The notes beneath the pieces were generated by a model. That model saw only the letters and a list, made by a program, of their open reading frames with translations. It was not told the DNA's origin and ran no database searches. A stretch of 19,303 bases of DNA from Rickettsiales bacterium (lineage in GTDB: Bacteria > Pseudomonadota > Alphaproteobacteria > Rs-D84): positions 1 to 19,303 of the forward strand of contig JAITLD010000030.1 in assembly GCA_031278055.1 (NCBI GenBank). Reading direction: 5' to 3'. Each line of letters starts with the position of its first letter. Position 1 is the stretch's first letter. Made by a program: the position numbers and the translations under genes. Below, piece by piece: positions 7,007-13,973 of this stretch.

Positions 7007-7296
7007 ATGGGGCAGGTATTGTGATTGATATGGATTCGTCGGAATACAAGTCGGGACATAGAAAGGGGTCTATTGCCGTGACGCATGCCGTAAAGCAGGG
7101 CGCGCGTTTGGAAGATATGGATTTACCGCAAATGCAATCGGGTGACAACATAAACAGATATTACGGGTACAAGGATGGATTTTGCGGCGCAATCGCCAGA
7201 TTGAAAGAATTGAAAAAAATCTATCGAAAGGTCGGCGAAAATAGGTCCGGTATGCGTAACTTCCACAAAAAGAAAGTTAGGGGCAGAAACAGGTAG
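7003..7296 (+). CDS. Conserved-looking small basic protein, unknown function
   Basis: A 97-residue protein whose ATG overlaps the glyQS stop codon (ATGA) and is preceded by a near-perfect AAGGAGGT, inside the glyQS coding end. This arrangement implies translational coupling. The N-terminal half is acidic and polar (DMDSSEYKSG), the middle has NINRYYGYKDGFCGAIARLKELKK and the tail is strongly basic (HKKKVRGRNR), which would suit contact with RNA or another acidic partner. No signal peptide or membrane segment is present. I recognise no family. It is convergent with tig, 42 bases away. Confidence 0.75.
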   Translation: MNGAGIVIDMDSSEYKSGHRKGSIAVTHAVKQGARLEDMDLPQMQSGDNINRYYGYKDGFCGAIARLKELKKIYRKVGENRSGMRNFHKKKVRGRNR

Positions 7297-7338
7297 TCTC
7301 TGATTTTTTAGCGAACTTTTTGTCTGTTTTTGCTACTT

Positions 7339-8553
7339 TTACTTTATCGTGCATTTTTCAACCATTGCATTCAAGGTCTTTCGTTCAAACAGTATTCCGT
7401 TTAGCGTTGGCAAGGCGTCGGGATTCTTGTTGTAAAAATCGTAAACCTCGTTTGGATCCGAATGACGTGACGCTTCGGTCCATATCGCGGATTGTAGTTC
7501 CCCACGTTCGATTGTAATGCCATTTTGTCGTCCCCATTCGGCCAAAATCAGGCCCAGTTTCACGCGGCGTTCGGCGTCTGCGCGTTTTTCATCGGATTTT
7601 TTCCGATTGCGCTGTGCTAGTTCCAATTCCTTATCGACCAGTATTTCCGGCACATTGAATTTTATTTTATCGGCCAAGATATCCAAAAGTTCGTCATGCA
7701 TTTTGGCCTGGATAGTTTCCGCGTTTTGTTTTTCTAAAATTTCTTTGATATACGCGCGCAATTTTTCAACTGATTCCAATCCGATTACTTTTGCCAAATC
7801 GTCATTAAGTGGCGGCGGAACGCCGCGTCGCGCCTCGTTTATTCTGACGCTGAACCGCGCCGGTTTTCCGGCCAGATTTTTCGCGTCGTAGTTTTCCGGA
7901 AACCGAACGTCGATGTCGAATTTGTCGCCGATTTTATGGCCGATGATTTGGTCTTCAAATCCGGAAATGAATTGTCCTGATCCCAATTTTAAGTGATGAT
8001 TTTTCGCCTCTCCCCCGTCGAATTTCGCCCCGTCGACAAATCCGGTGAAATCAATAACGGCAATGTCGCCCGGGGCAAGTTTGTAATCGGAATTTTGTTT
8101 TTCAAAATCGCTACGCGCATTGCGGATGTTTTCGATCGCCGTATCAATATCGGAATCTTTGACTTCGATAACTTTTTTTGTCAGAGTGATTTTTTCCAAA
8201 TCGATTTTTGGAATATCCGGCAGTGTTTCGAATTCTAGCGAATACTCCACATCGTTTCCGGGAATGTATTTATCAAGATTTGCTTTCGGCGCATCGGCCA
8301 GTCTGATATTTTTTTCTTTTGCGAATATTTTGATGTCCGCATTTATCAGCTTGTTGATCGCATCTTCCGTCGCATCCGCGCCGTATCGTTGCCGTAAAAT
8401 ATTTAATGGAATATGTCCAGGCCGGAATCCTGCAATTTTGGCCTTTTCTCCGTATTTAGCCAAGAACAGATCGGATTCGCGTCGTACTTCCCCGTCCGTC
8501 AGAACACCGGAAACGATATAATGCAAATCTTTGGATTTTTCTTTTTTTATCAT
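7339..8553 (-). CDS. tig: Trigger factor (ribosome-bound chaperone, peptidyl-prolyl isomerase)
   Basis: It binds at the ribosomal exit tunnel and shields nascent chains. The 404-residue protein has the ribosome-binding signature GFRPGHIP at about 42-49 (GFRxGxxP in the family), an FKBP-type isomerase domain at about 150-235 (GDIAVIDFTGFVDG, then LGSGQFISGFEDQIIG), and a helical C-terminal chaperone domain. The family is usually 430-450 residues, so the C-terminal region is slightly short. AAGGAAC precedes the ATG by about 8 bases. It lies downstream of rplM-rpsI on the same strand, separated by 96 bases holding a long hairpin. Confidence 0.95.
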   Translation of the reverse strand: MIKKEKSKDLHYIVSGVLTDGEVRRESDLFLAKYGEKAKIAGFRPGHIPLNILRQRYGADATEDAINKLINADIKIFAKEKNIRLADAPKANLDKYIPGNDVEYSLEFETLPDIPKIDLEKITLTKKVIEVKDSDIDTAIENIRNARSDFEKQNSDYKLAPGDIAVIDFTGFVDGAKFDGGEAKNHHLKLGSGQFISGFEDQIIGHKIGDKFDIDVRFPENYDAKNLAGKPARFSVRINEARRGVPPPLNDDLAKVIGLESVEKLRAYIKEILEKQNAETIQAKMHDELLDILADKIKFNVPEILVDKELELAQRNRKKSDEKRADAERRVKLGLILAEWGRQNGITIERGELQSAIWTEASRHSDPNEVYDFYNKNPDALPTLNGILFERKTLNAMVEKCTIK

Positions 8554-8584
8554 TTAATTTGTTCCTTCGTCGCAAATTCGTGAC

Positions 8585-8645
8585 GTGTGATACAGAGCAA
8601 AGATATACGGGATTTCAGTCGTAAAATCTGAAACTCGTATCACAC
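8585..8645 (-). other. Extended hairpin between rpsI and tig
   Basis: GTGTGATAC (8585-8593) and GTATCACAC (8637-8645) are perfect 9-base complements, the stem continues inwards over GAG/CTC past a one-base bulge, and a second stem TTTCAG facing CTGAAA closes a 9-base loop at the centre. No T run follows in either direction, so it is not a simple terminator. It could be an mRNA processing or stabilising element, or a regulator of tig translation. Confidence 0.55.
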
Positions 8646-8649
8646 AAGA

Positions 8650-9186
8650 TTACCGCTTTCTGAACTGGGTTGAACGACGCGCCTTGTGATGACCGAAATG
8701 TTTGCGCTCGACAACACGGCTGTCTCGCGTGAGAAATCCGGCCTTTTTCAGTGCGGGCCGCAGGGCTGGGTCCGCGATTTGCAGTGCTTTTGAGATTCCA
8801 TGTTTCACCGCCCCGGCCTGGCCAGAAAGTCCGCCGCCCATGACGGTCGCGCGAACATCGTATTGGCCGACAACATTTGCGACGCCGAACGGCTGTTCGA
8901 TAATCAATTGCAAAACTTTGCGTTTGAAATAATCCGCGAAAGGCCGGCTGTTGATAAGAATTTCGCCTTTTCCGGGCGCAATGTAGACGCGCGCGACAGA
9001 ATCCTTGCGTTTTCCGGTCGCGTATGTCGCGTTCGTGATTTTCGGGGTCGGAATTTTTTGCGTTTTTTTGGGCATGACGGGCTTTGCGGGCGCGACTTTT
9101 TTTACTGCCGTTGTTTTCTTTTCAGGTGTGCTGGCTTTCTTTTGAACGGTGGTTTTTTTTGCTGTTGTTTTTTTTGCTTCTGCCAT
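8650..9186 (-). CDS. rpsI: 30S ribosomal protein S9 with N-terminal extension
   Basis: S9 is a small-subunit protein whose C-terminal tail reaches the P-site tRNA. The 178-residue protein has about 50 N-terminal residues of Lys/Ala/Thr-rich low complexity ([13 protein letters not shown] and similar), then the S9 domain from [15 protein letters not shown], through [19 protein letters not shown] to the tail [11 protein letters not shown]. The usual bacterial length is about 130, and alphaproteobacterial proteins about 160 with a shorter extension. GAGGG lies about ten bases before the ATG, inside the end of rplM. Only two bases separate the two genes, so translation is probably coupled. Confidence 0.97.
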   Translation of the reverse strand: MAEAKKTTAKKTTVQKKASTPEKKTTAVKKVAPAKPVMPKKTQKIPTPKITNATYATGKRKDSVARVYIAPGKGEILINSRPFADYFKRKVLQLIIEQPFGVANVVGQYDVRATVMGGGLSGQAGAVKHGISKALQIADPALRPALKKAGFLTRDSRVVERKHFGHHKARRSTQFRKR

Positions 9187-9188
9187 AA

Positions 9189-9668
9189 TTATGCCCTCTT
9201 GTTCTTTTTGTTCATCGCGCCAAAATCGATGATTTTTGGTTTTTGCGCTTCGTGTCTGTGCGTGTCGCCGGCATAAACGTGCAGTTTTGATAAACGCTTG
9301 TCGGCCAGTGCCACGCGATTCCGGCGTCCCATCATGCGCTTGACCGCATTTTCAATTAATTTCGTCGGTTTTTCGCTCCGCATTTGGCCCAGCGTGCGTT
9401 CGCGCGTGGATCCGATCCATCCGGTATGCCAAAAGAATTTTGTCTTGTCGGCTTTGGCGCCCGTCAGGGCCACCTTGTCCGCGTTTATGATTATTACATT
9501 GTCGCCGCAATCCATGTTCGGCGTGTAGGTCGGTTTGTTCTTGCCGCGCAATATCGTCGCGACATGCGCCGCGAGCCGCCCCAAAACTATATTTGTGGCG
9601 TCAATCAGATACCATTCGGATTTTAGCTCGCCCGCTTTTAGCGATTTTGTTGTTTTATTGATATTCAT
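9189..9668 (-). CDS. rplM: 50S ribosomal protein L13
   Basis: L13 is an early-assembly large-subunit protein. The 159-residue protein shows [25 protein letters not shown] near the start (shown here in part of the family's W-x-x-x-DA pattern), then [25 protein letters not shown], and the RMMGRRN and [21 protein letters not shown] region. The length is a little above the usual 142-155. AGAGGTT lies upstream of the ATG, and a good promoter starts the rplM-rpsI operon, the standard arrangement in bacteria. Confidence 0.97.
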   Translation of the reverse strand: MNINKTTKSLKAGELKSEWYLIDATNIVLGRLAAHVATILRGKNKPTYTPNMDCGDNVIIINADKVALTGAKADKTKFFWHTGWIGSTRERTLGQMRSEKPTKLIENAVKRMMGRRNRVALADKRLSKLHVYAGDTHRHEAQKPKIIDFGAMNKKNKRA

Positions 9669-9689
9669 AATTTAACCTCTATTCGGCGA

Positions 9690-9717
9690 ATTATATAATA
9701 ATCCGCCAAAAAGTCAA
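9690..9717 (-). promoter_or_regulatory. Promoter of rplM-rpsI
   Basis: On the minus strand TTGACT (9717-9712), a 16-base spacer and TATAAT (9695-9690). The start of transcription would be near 9683, about 15 bases before the rplM ATG with its AGAGG site. Confidence 0.7.
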
Positions 9718-9719
9718 GA

Positions 9720-9733
9720 GGTATTATAATACC
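9720..9733. promoter_or_regulatory. 14-bp perfect palindrome, possible operator
   Basis: GGTATTATAATACC is self-complementary throughout. It lies three bases upstream of the rplM -35 element and about 20 bases upstream of the -35 of the divergent HNH gene, a good place for a dimeric repressor or activator. Confidence 0.45.
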
Positions 9734-9750
9734 GTATGTTTTTTAGGCTC

Positions 9751-9782
9751 TTGATTATACTTTTTGGGGTAGTGTATAATCA
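9751..9782 (+). promoter_or_regulatory. Promoter of the HNH gene embedded in an inverted repeat
   Basis: TTGATT (9751-9756) and TATAAT (9775-9780) are 18 bases apart. The perfect 9-base arms TGATTATAC (9752-9760) and GTATAATCA (9774-9782) cover both hexamers, so anything binding the repeat would occlude the promoter. The -10 ends four bases before the ATG at 9785, which leaves no room for a ribosome site. Confidence 0.55.
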
Positions 9783-9784
9783 CT

Positions 9785-10033
9785 ATGACAAGCGGTCCTC
9801 GGATGTCTTTGGTTCAAACGCATGATTTAATATGTCATATTTGCGGACTCTCGATATTATCCGCCGGGGAACTTTCAAGGGATCATTATCCGATTCCAAA
9901 ACGTTACGGCGGATGTGTCACGTTTCCGGCACACAGGTGGTGCGACAATGCGCATGCGCTAAATGGCGCCGAAATAGAAAGGTCGATTGATTTTCTATTT
10001 AGTGTCCCGCAAGAAATCCGCAACTCCGAATAG
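9785..10033 (+). CDS. Small HNH-nuclease-like protein
   Basis: An 82-residue protein consisting almost only of an HNH-like core: CHIC with CxxC spacing at about 17-20, then SRDHYPIPKRYGG with the DH..P...GG pattern, then PAHRWCDNAHALNG, which resembles the closing AHRxCN...K/GN segment. HNH domains cut DNA with a metal ion; the DH and the second His are present, so activity is possible, but a structural zinc-knuckle role cannot be excluded. The ATG at 9785 is only four bases from the -10 and has no Shine-Dalgarno; the in-frame ATG at 9803 is the alternative. It begins a plus-strand run leading to a Mur ligase and is divergent from rplM. Confidence 0.7.
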   Translation: MTSGPRMSLVQTHDLICHICGLSILSAGELSRDHYPIPKRYGGCVTFPAHRWCDNAHALNGAEIERSIDFLFSVPQEIRNSE

Positions 10034-10045
10034 GGAAAGAATCTG

Positions 10046-10126
10046 ATGTTATTTATAGATTTAGTTCGCGGCGATATTCGGGAATACAGGCAAAAAATTA
10101 TGTTTGATATGATTGTCTATCAATAG
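10046..10126 (+). CDS. Possible 26-residue peptide
   Basis: A short frame starting MLFIDLVRGDIREYRQ and ending at TAG 10124-10126. AGGGAAAG lies about six bases upstream of the ATG and overlaps the stop of the HNH gene; the stop is 18 bases before the next start. Position and ribosome site suggest translation, but the frame is too short for composition to help. It could instead be leader sequence. Confidence 0.3.
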   Translation: MLFIDLVRGDIREYRQKIMFDMIVYQ

Positions 10127-10144
10127 GTAAGAGGAGAAACTAAA

Positions 10145-10546
10145 ATGGAAGAAGAAATCATCTATGAATTATATGATTTTGCAATCGGGAATATTTCGTA
10201 TAAAAATAAGAAACCTTGTCGGGCCGTTGTGATTTCCGATCCATATTATGCCAATTACGAGCTGGATGTGGGGCAAAGTTTGATTCTGCCGATAATCCTG
10301 ACAGCCTTAATCACCAAGAAAGGCGTCAGGCCGCAGGATGTCCTTTGCGCCGGAACATATTGCGACGATACCGGAATGGCGACGATTTTACGTTATGATA
10401 AGAAATTCGATATTTCCCGCGTGCCGAAAATACTCAAAAGGCAAAGAATGATTGACCAGGCATACTTGAAGTCGAATATCTATAACGGCGCCATGATGAT
10501 TAATTACAATGATTTCTACTATACAAGGTTATCCAATGTCTTTTGA
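10145..10546 (+). CDS. Unknown 133-residue protein
   Basis: AGGAG lies about eight bases before the ATG, and the frame keeps its neighbours' base usage, so the gene is probably real. The protein starts with an acidic helix (MEEEIIYELYDFAIG), has a central moderately hydrophobic stretch QSLILPIILTALI that is too short and polar-flanked to be a sure membrane segment, a CAGTYCDDTG segment with two Cys, and a Tyr/Asn-rich C-terminus (NYNDFYYTRLSNVF). No signal peptide was seen. I recognise no family. It lies between the HNH-like gene and the Mur ligase on the same strand; this may be a co-transcribed run, but a hairpin lies after it. Confidence 0.7.
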   Translation: MEEEIIYELYDFAIGNISYKNKKPCRAVVISDPYYANYELDVGQSLILPIILTALITKKGVRPQDVLCAGTYCDDTGMATILRYDKKFDISRVPKILKRQRMIDQAYLKSNIYNGAMMINYNDFYYTRLSNVF

Positions 10547-10560
10547 GGGCGAATTAGAAA

Positions 10561-10597
10561 TGCAGAATTTTCCCTTGTATTTCGTAAAACTTCTGCA
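10561..10597 (+). other. Hairpin upstream of the Mur ligase gene
   Basis: TGCAGAATTTT (10561-10571) pairs with AAAA, a bulged C and TTCTGCA (10586-10597). No T run follows. It may be a weak terminator, an attenuator or an mRNA end-protecting structure. Confidence 0.35.
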
Positions 10598-10627
10598 ACA
10601 ATCCGGACAGATTTGTGGGGGGGCGAC

Positions 10628-11914
10628 ATGAAAGTTCACTTCATAGGTATAAATGGTAGCGGATGCTCCGGCGTTGCGATTGTCGCAAAAAAATCGGGAT
10701 TTGATGTTTCAGGTTGCGACAAAGAGGCCGATACTCCGTATTCCGCGCAACTTGCCGCCGTCGGCATTCCTGTTTTTGTCGGACATGATAAATCGCATGT
10801 CGACGATGCCGACATCGTCGCGGTCAGTGCGGCGTTTCTGGAACAAAAGGATAAAGTTGACGAGGTCGAGTTTGCGCGCAAGGCCGGAAAGTTAATGAAA
10901 TGGCAGGAATTTTTGGGCAGACATATTCTGCCGTCAAAGCGCGTGATCGCCGTCTGCGGCACGCATGGCAAAACAACGATCACCTCGATGGTCGCGCATA
11001 TTTTAGAGTCTGCTGGCTTTGATCCCACCGCCTTTGTCGGCGCGATTGTGCCAGCCTGGGGATCGTCGAGTCGTTTCGGGGCCTCGGATTGGATTGTGAT
11101 TGAGGCGGACGAGTATGCCGAAAACTTCGCGTCCTTTCAGCCCGAGATTGCGGTAGTGAATAACCTCGAAATGGAACATCCCGAGTATTTTCGCGACTGG
11201 GGGCATTATAAACAAACTTTTGTTAATTTTTTATCAAAGGCAAAAATCGTGGTTTATAATTCGGATGATTCCGGGATTGGAGAAATCATCGATGAAATAT
11301 CAGCCGAAAAAATTTCATTTTCAGCGAAAGATTTTCCGGATTGGAAAATGGATCTGATTGGCGATCACAATCGGTCAAACGCCATGGCGGCCGTCACAGT
11401 CGCGCGAAAAATCGGTATCAGTGATAATGATTCGAAATCGGCCCTTGCTACATTTCGATCGGCTGATCATCGCCTGCAAAAAATTTTCGATGACGGTAAT
11501 AACATTGTTTATGATGACTACGCCCATCATCACACGCAGGTAAAAAGTTCGCTTGCCGCAGTGCGCGGCGAGTATCCGAATCACAAGATTATTGCTATTT
11601 TCGAACCGCATCAAATTTCGCGCTATGTACAAAATACAAAGGCGACCCTTGGGGCGCTGGCCGTTGCGGATTTTGCTGTGGTCGTCGGTTTTTATCTTGG
11701 GCGCGAGGCCGGTCTGCCCGTGCCGGATGTGACTGCGGATATAAAAGCCCTTGGGATTGGAAACATAAAATTTATTTCGGATCCCATAGCGGCGACCGAT
11801 TTCGTCAAATCGCATTTCGCCGATAAGACCGTAGTTGTCGTCATGGGGGCCGGCCGGTCGTATAAAATCAGCGAAATGCTCAAAAAAAATCTTGAAGATA
11901 ATCCCGAAAAATAA
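10628..11914 (+). CDS. murC: Mur ligase, probably UDP-N-acetylmuramate-L-alanine ligase (MurC type)
   Basis: MurC adds L-Ala to UDP-MurNAc using ATP, the first peptide step of peptidoglycan synthesis. The 428-residue protein has an N-terminal Rossmann motif (HFIGINGSGCSGVA), the ATP loop CGTHGKTTITSM at about residues 113-124, IEADEY, NNLEMEHPEYF in place of the usual NxExDH, the MurC-like YDDYAHHHTQV and FEPHQISRY, and VMGAG near the end. YDDYAHH favours MurC; some stretches (WQEFLGRHIL, the IEADEYAENF region) resemble Mpl and the MurC-like ligases of Patescibacteria, so Mpl remains possible. ATG 10628 is chosen over the in-frame TTG at 10613 because a run of G (10616-10623) precedes it. It is not beside other mur genes, unlike the standard dcw cluster. 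Confidence 0.85.
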   Translation: MKVHFIGINGSGCSGVAIVAKKSGFDVSGCDKEADTPYSAQLAAVGIPVFVGHDKSHVDDADIVAVSAAFLEQKDKVDEVEFARKAGKLMKWQEFLGRHILPSKRVIAVCGTHGKTTITSMVAHILESAGFDPTAFVGAIVPAWGSSSRFGASDWIVIEADEYAENFASFQPEIAVVNNLEMEHPEYFRDWGHYKQTFVNFLSKAKIVVYNSDDSGIGEIIDEISAEKISFSAKDFPDWKMDLIGDHNRSNAMAAVTVARKIGISDNDSKSALATFRSADHRLQKIFDDGNNIVYDDYAHHHTQVKSSLAAVRGEYPNHKIIAIFEPHQISRYVQNTKATLGALAVADFAVVVGFYLGREAGLPVPDVTADIKALGIGNIKFISDPIAATDFVKSHFADKTVVVVMGAGRSYKISEMLKKNLEDNPEK

Positions 11915-12062
11915 AACAAAATATGCGCGCGTTGCAGTTATATTTTTAATTTGCGAGTTCGCAGGGCGATTTATATACTTGCTTTTTATAAAAAATCTGC
12001 CATAATCCTTGGGCTTTGCGGGGCGCGACGCAGAGCAGTTTGAATAACCCGCGCAAGACCTT

Positions 12063-12087
12063 TGATTTTTTGCAAGGCAAAAAATCA
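12063..12087. repeat. Perfect 11-bp stem hairpin
   Basis: TGATTTTTTGC (12063-12073) and GCAAAAAATCA (12077-12087) pair fully around an AAG loop. It directly abuts the GAGTT heptad array. It lies in the 289-base gap between the Mur ligase and rpsA. There is no T run after it on the plus strand. Confidence 0.6.
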
Positions 12088-12156
12088 GAGTTACGAGTTG
12101 CGAGTCGTGAGTTGTTGCATTGTCGTTTAACTCCGAACTCCAAATTCTGAACTCTG
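12088..12156. repeat. Complementary pair of heptanucleotide arrays
   Basis: Left arm 12088-12115 has four 7-base units GAGTTAC, GAGTTGC, GAGTCGT, GAGTTGT. Right arm 12129-12156 has four units AACTCCG, AACTCCA, AATTCTG, AACTCTG. Each GAGTT-type core can pair with an AACTC-type core, with the two spacer bases unpaired, giving a long bulged hairpin over a 13-base loop. The rest of the gap (11915-12062) shows a small TGCGA/TCGCA stem at about 11954-11965 and no open frame that I would support. Confidence 0.65.
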
Positions 12157-12193
12157 CAAAGCCGAACCGGTTTTGCGAACGGCTAACTTTGTG

Positions 12194-12199
12194 TATATT
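12194..12199 (+). promoter_or_regulatory. Possible -10 element touching the rpsA start
   Basis: TATATT ends four bases before the ATG at 12204; TTTTGC lies 17 bases upstream as a poor -35. If used, the transcript would be leaderless or start inside the first codon. No Shine-Dalgarno sequence is visible before rpsA, which fits either leaderless initiation or the S1-specific initiation known for rpsA in E. coli. Confidence 0.25.
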
Positions 12200-12203
12200 T
12201 TTT

Positions 12204-13892
12204 ATGAAAGATTTATCCAAAGATTTATTTAATCCAATTACGAACGAAGATTTTGGCGCGATGTTTGATGGCGCGTATGGCGCGCAGGAAACCCTGCAAG
12301 GCTATGCGACCAAGGGGACAATCAAAGACATCATTTCCGATTTCGTTCTGATAGATGTCGGCCTTAAATCCGAAGGCCGCGTGCCTTTGAAGGAATTCGG
12401 ATCCAATCCGCCAAAGGTTGGGGACATCGTAGATATTTTTGTAGAGCGCTATGAATCGCGCGAGGGCACTGCGGTTTTGTCTTATTCCAAAGCGCGCGCG
12501 GAAAAGGCGTGGAAAGAACTGGAAACCCTGGTTGCGGAAGGCGTTGATCCGGAAGGCGTCATAACCGAGGCCGTTCGCGGCGGATACACTGTCGACATCA
12601 ACGGCGTTTTTGCGTTCATGCCCTCGTCGCAGGCCGACAATCGGCCGATACGCGACGCAAAGTCCCTGCTGGGCGTGCGCGATAAATTCCGCATACTCAA
12701 AATGGACGCGCTGCGCACAAACGCCATCGTGTCGCGTCGCGCGATTCAACAGGATTCCATGGCAGAACAACAGGCGGAGGCGCTTAAAAACATCACGCTC
12801 GGCGCCGTGGTTGAAGGAACAGTCAAGAATATAACCGAATACGGGGTATTCGTTGATTTGGGCGGAATCGACGGATTGCTGCATGTCACCGATTTATCGT
12901 GGCGGCGCGTGAATCATCCGCGCGAAATTGTGCATGTCGGACAGAAGATAAATGTGAAGGTCATACAGTTTGATCCGGAATCGCATCGCATTTCTTTGGG
13001 AATGAAGCAGCTTGAAGAGGATCCGTGGGATAATGCCTCGCGCGCGTTCAACGTTGGCGATATCGTGAACGGTCGCGTGACTTCGCTGGCCGACTACGGC
13101 GCGTTCATTGACATGGGTAATGGAATAGAAGGGCTGGTTCACAATTCTGAATTATCATGGACGAATAGGAATATTCCGTCGTCAAAAGTTTTGAAAAGCG
13201 GTCAGGATGTGTCGGTTATCGTTTTGGGAATCGACAACGAGAAAAGACGCATTTCTCTTGGGTATAAGCAGACGCAACCGAATCCATGGAAAGAATTTTC
13301 CGAAAAGCATAGCACGGGCGACGTTATAACCGGCAGAATCAAGAATGTCACGGAATTCGGTTTGTTCATAGGAATCACGCCGGAGTTGGACGGAATGGTG
13401 CATATTTCCGACATATCGTGGGACAAGCTCGATGAAGAGGAACTTAAAAGATACGTCAGGGATGTCGAGGTCACGGCAAAGATTCTGGACATCAATCCGG
13501 AAAAGGAACGTATCACGCTGGGAATAAAGCAGTTGACCGATAACAGCGGCGTCGGAAAAGTGGCCATTAAAAAAGGCGCGGTAGTTTCCGGAACCGTTTC
13601 CGAAGTAACGCCGGATGAATTGATTATCGATCTTGGCAATGGCGGAAAGGGCACGATTCGTCGCACTGATTTATCAATGGATAAAGACGAGCAGTCGACC
13701 GCGAAGCGCAAAGTCGGCGAAACGATCGAGGCGTCAGTTGTGTCGGTCGACGGAGATGTCGTTAAGCTTTCAGTCCGCGCGTTGCAGGCGGCGATTGAGA
13801 AAAAGGCGGTCAAGGAATACGCGAAGGGCGAGGATTCCGGCGCCGTTCTGGGCGACATTCTTGGCGCCGCGATCGAAAGGTCGAAGAAATAA
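12204..13892 (+). CDS. rpsA: 30S ribosomal protein S1, six S1 domains
   Basis: S1 binds mRNA and helps the 30S subunit load structured or SD-poor messages. The 562-residue protein starts MKDLSKDLFNPITNEDFGAMF, as alphaproteobacterial S1 proteins do (NEDF region), and contains six OB-fold repeats: 1 at about 30-95, 2 at 115-180, 3 from GAVVEGTVKNITEYGVFVDLGG, 4 from GDIVNGRVTSLADYGAFIDMG, 5 from GDVITGRIKNVTEFGLFIG, 6 from GAVVSGTVSEVTPDELIIDLG. Repeats 1 and 2 are the divergent, ribosome-binding type. Length is normal for the class. The frame is open upstream to a TTG at 12120, but that stretch codes for part of the repeat arm and is unlikely to be translated. A strong terminator overlaps the stop. 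Confidence 0.96.
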   Translation: MKDLSKDLFNPITNEDFGAMFDGAYGAQETLQGYATKGTIKDIISDFVLIDVGLKSEGRVPLKEFGSNPPKVGDIVDIFVERYESREGTAVLSYSKARAEKAWKELETLVAEGVDPEGVITEAVRGGYTVDINGVFAFMPSSQADNRPIRDAKSLLGVRDKFRILKMDALRTNAIVSRRAIQQDSMAEQQAEALKNITLGAVVEGTVKNITEYGVFVDLGGIDGLLHVTDLSWRRVNHPREIVHVGQKINVKVIQFDPESHRISLGMKQLEEDPWDNASRAFNVGDIVNGRVTSLADYGAFIDMGNGIEGLVHNSELSWTNRNIPSSKVLKSGQDVSVIVLGIDNEKRRISLGYKQTQPNPWKEFSEKHSTGDVITGRIKNVTEFGLFIGITPELDGMVHISDISWDKLDEEELKRYVRDVEVTAKILDINPEKERITLGIKQLTDNSGVGKVAIKKGAVVSGTVSEVTPDELIIDLGNGGKGTIRRTDLSMDKDEQSTAKRKVGETIEASVVSVDGDVVKLSVRALQAAIEKKAVKEYAKGEDSGAVLGDILGAAIERSKK

Positions 13893-13916
13893 AAAACGCG
13901 CTTCGGCGCGTTTTTT
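13891..13916 (+). terminator. rpsA terminator with UUCG tetraloop
   Basis: AAAAAACGCGC (13891-13901), the loop TTCG (13902-13905) and GCGCGTTTTTT (13906-13916) form a perfect stem with the very stable C-UUCG-G closing and a T run. It begins within the TAA stop codon. The A run makes it able to act on the other strand too. Confidence 0.93.
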
Positions 13917-13926
13917 ATTGCGGAAA

Positions 13927-13954
13927 TTGAAATCCTGTTTTTTTGTGATATAAT
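13927..13954 (+). promoter_or_regulatory. Promoter of clpP-clpX
   Basis: TTGAAA (13927-13932), a 16-base spacer with a GTG just upstream of the -10, and a perfect TATAAT (13949-13954). Transcription would begin near 13961, 13 bases before the clpP ATG, leaving the AAAGGATAAGG ribosome site in the leader. No heat-shock sigma-32 pattern was seen. Confidence 0.75.
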
Positions 13955-13973
13955 CCTTCAAAAAGGATAAGGC

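Noticed and set aside
7284..7332. GCAGAAACAG facing CTGTTTTTGC at the glyQS-side/tig junction as a terminator
   Set aside because: The loop of about 30 bases is large and the T content is diffuse; it was left as unproven.
7950..7965. TTCAAATCC reminiscent of a tRNA T-arm
   Set aside because: It lies within tig coding sequence and no cloverleaf can be drawn around it.
12120..12203. N-terminal extension of rpsA from a TTG codon
   Set aside because: The translated stretch comes from the AACTCNN repeat arm and does not resemble S1; ATG 12204 gives the family's N-terminus.
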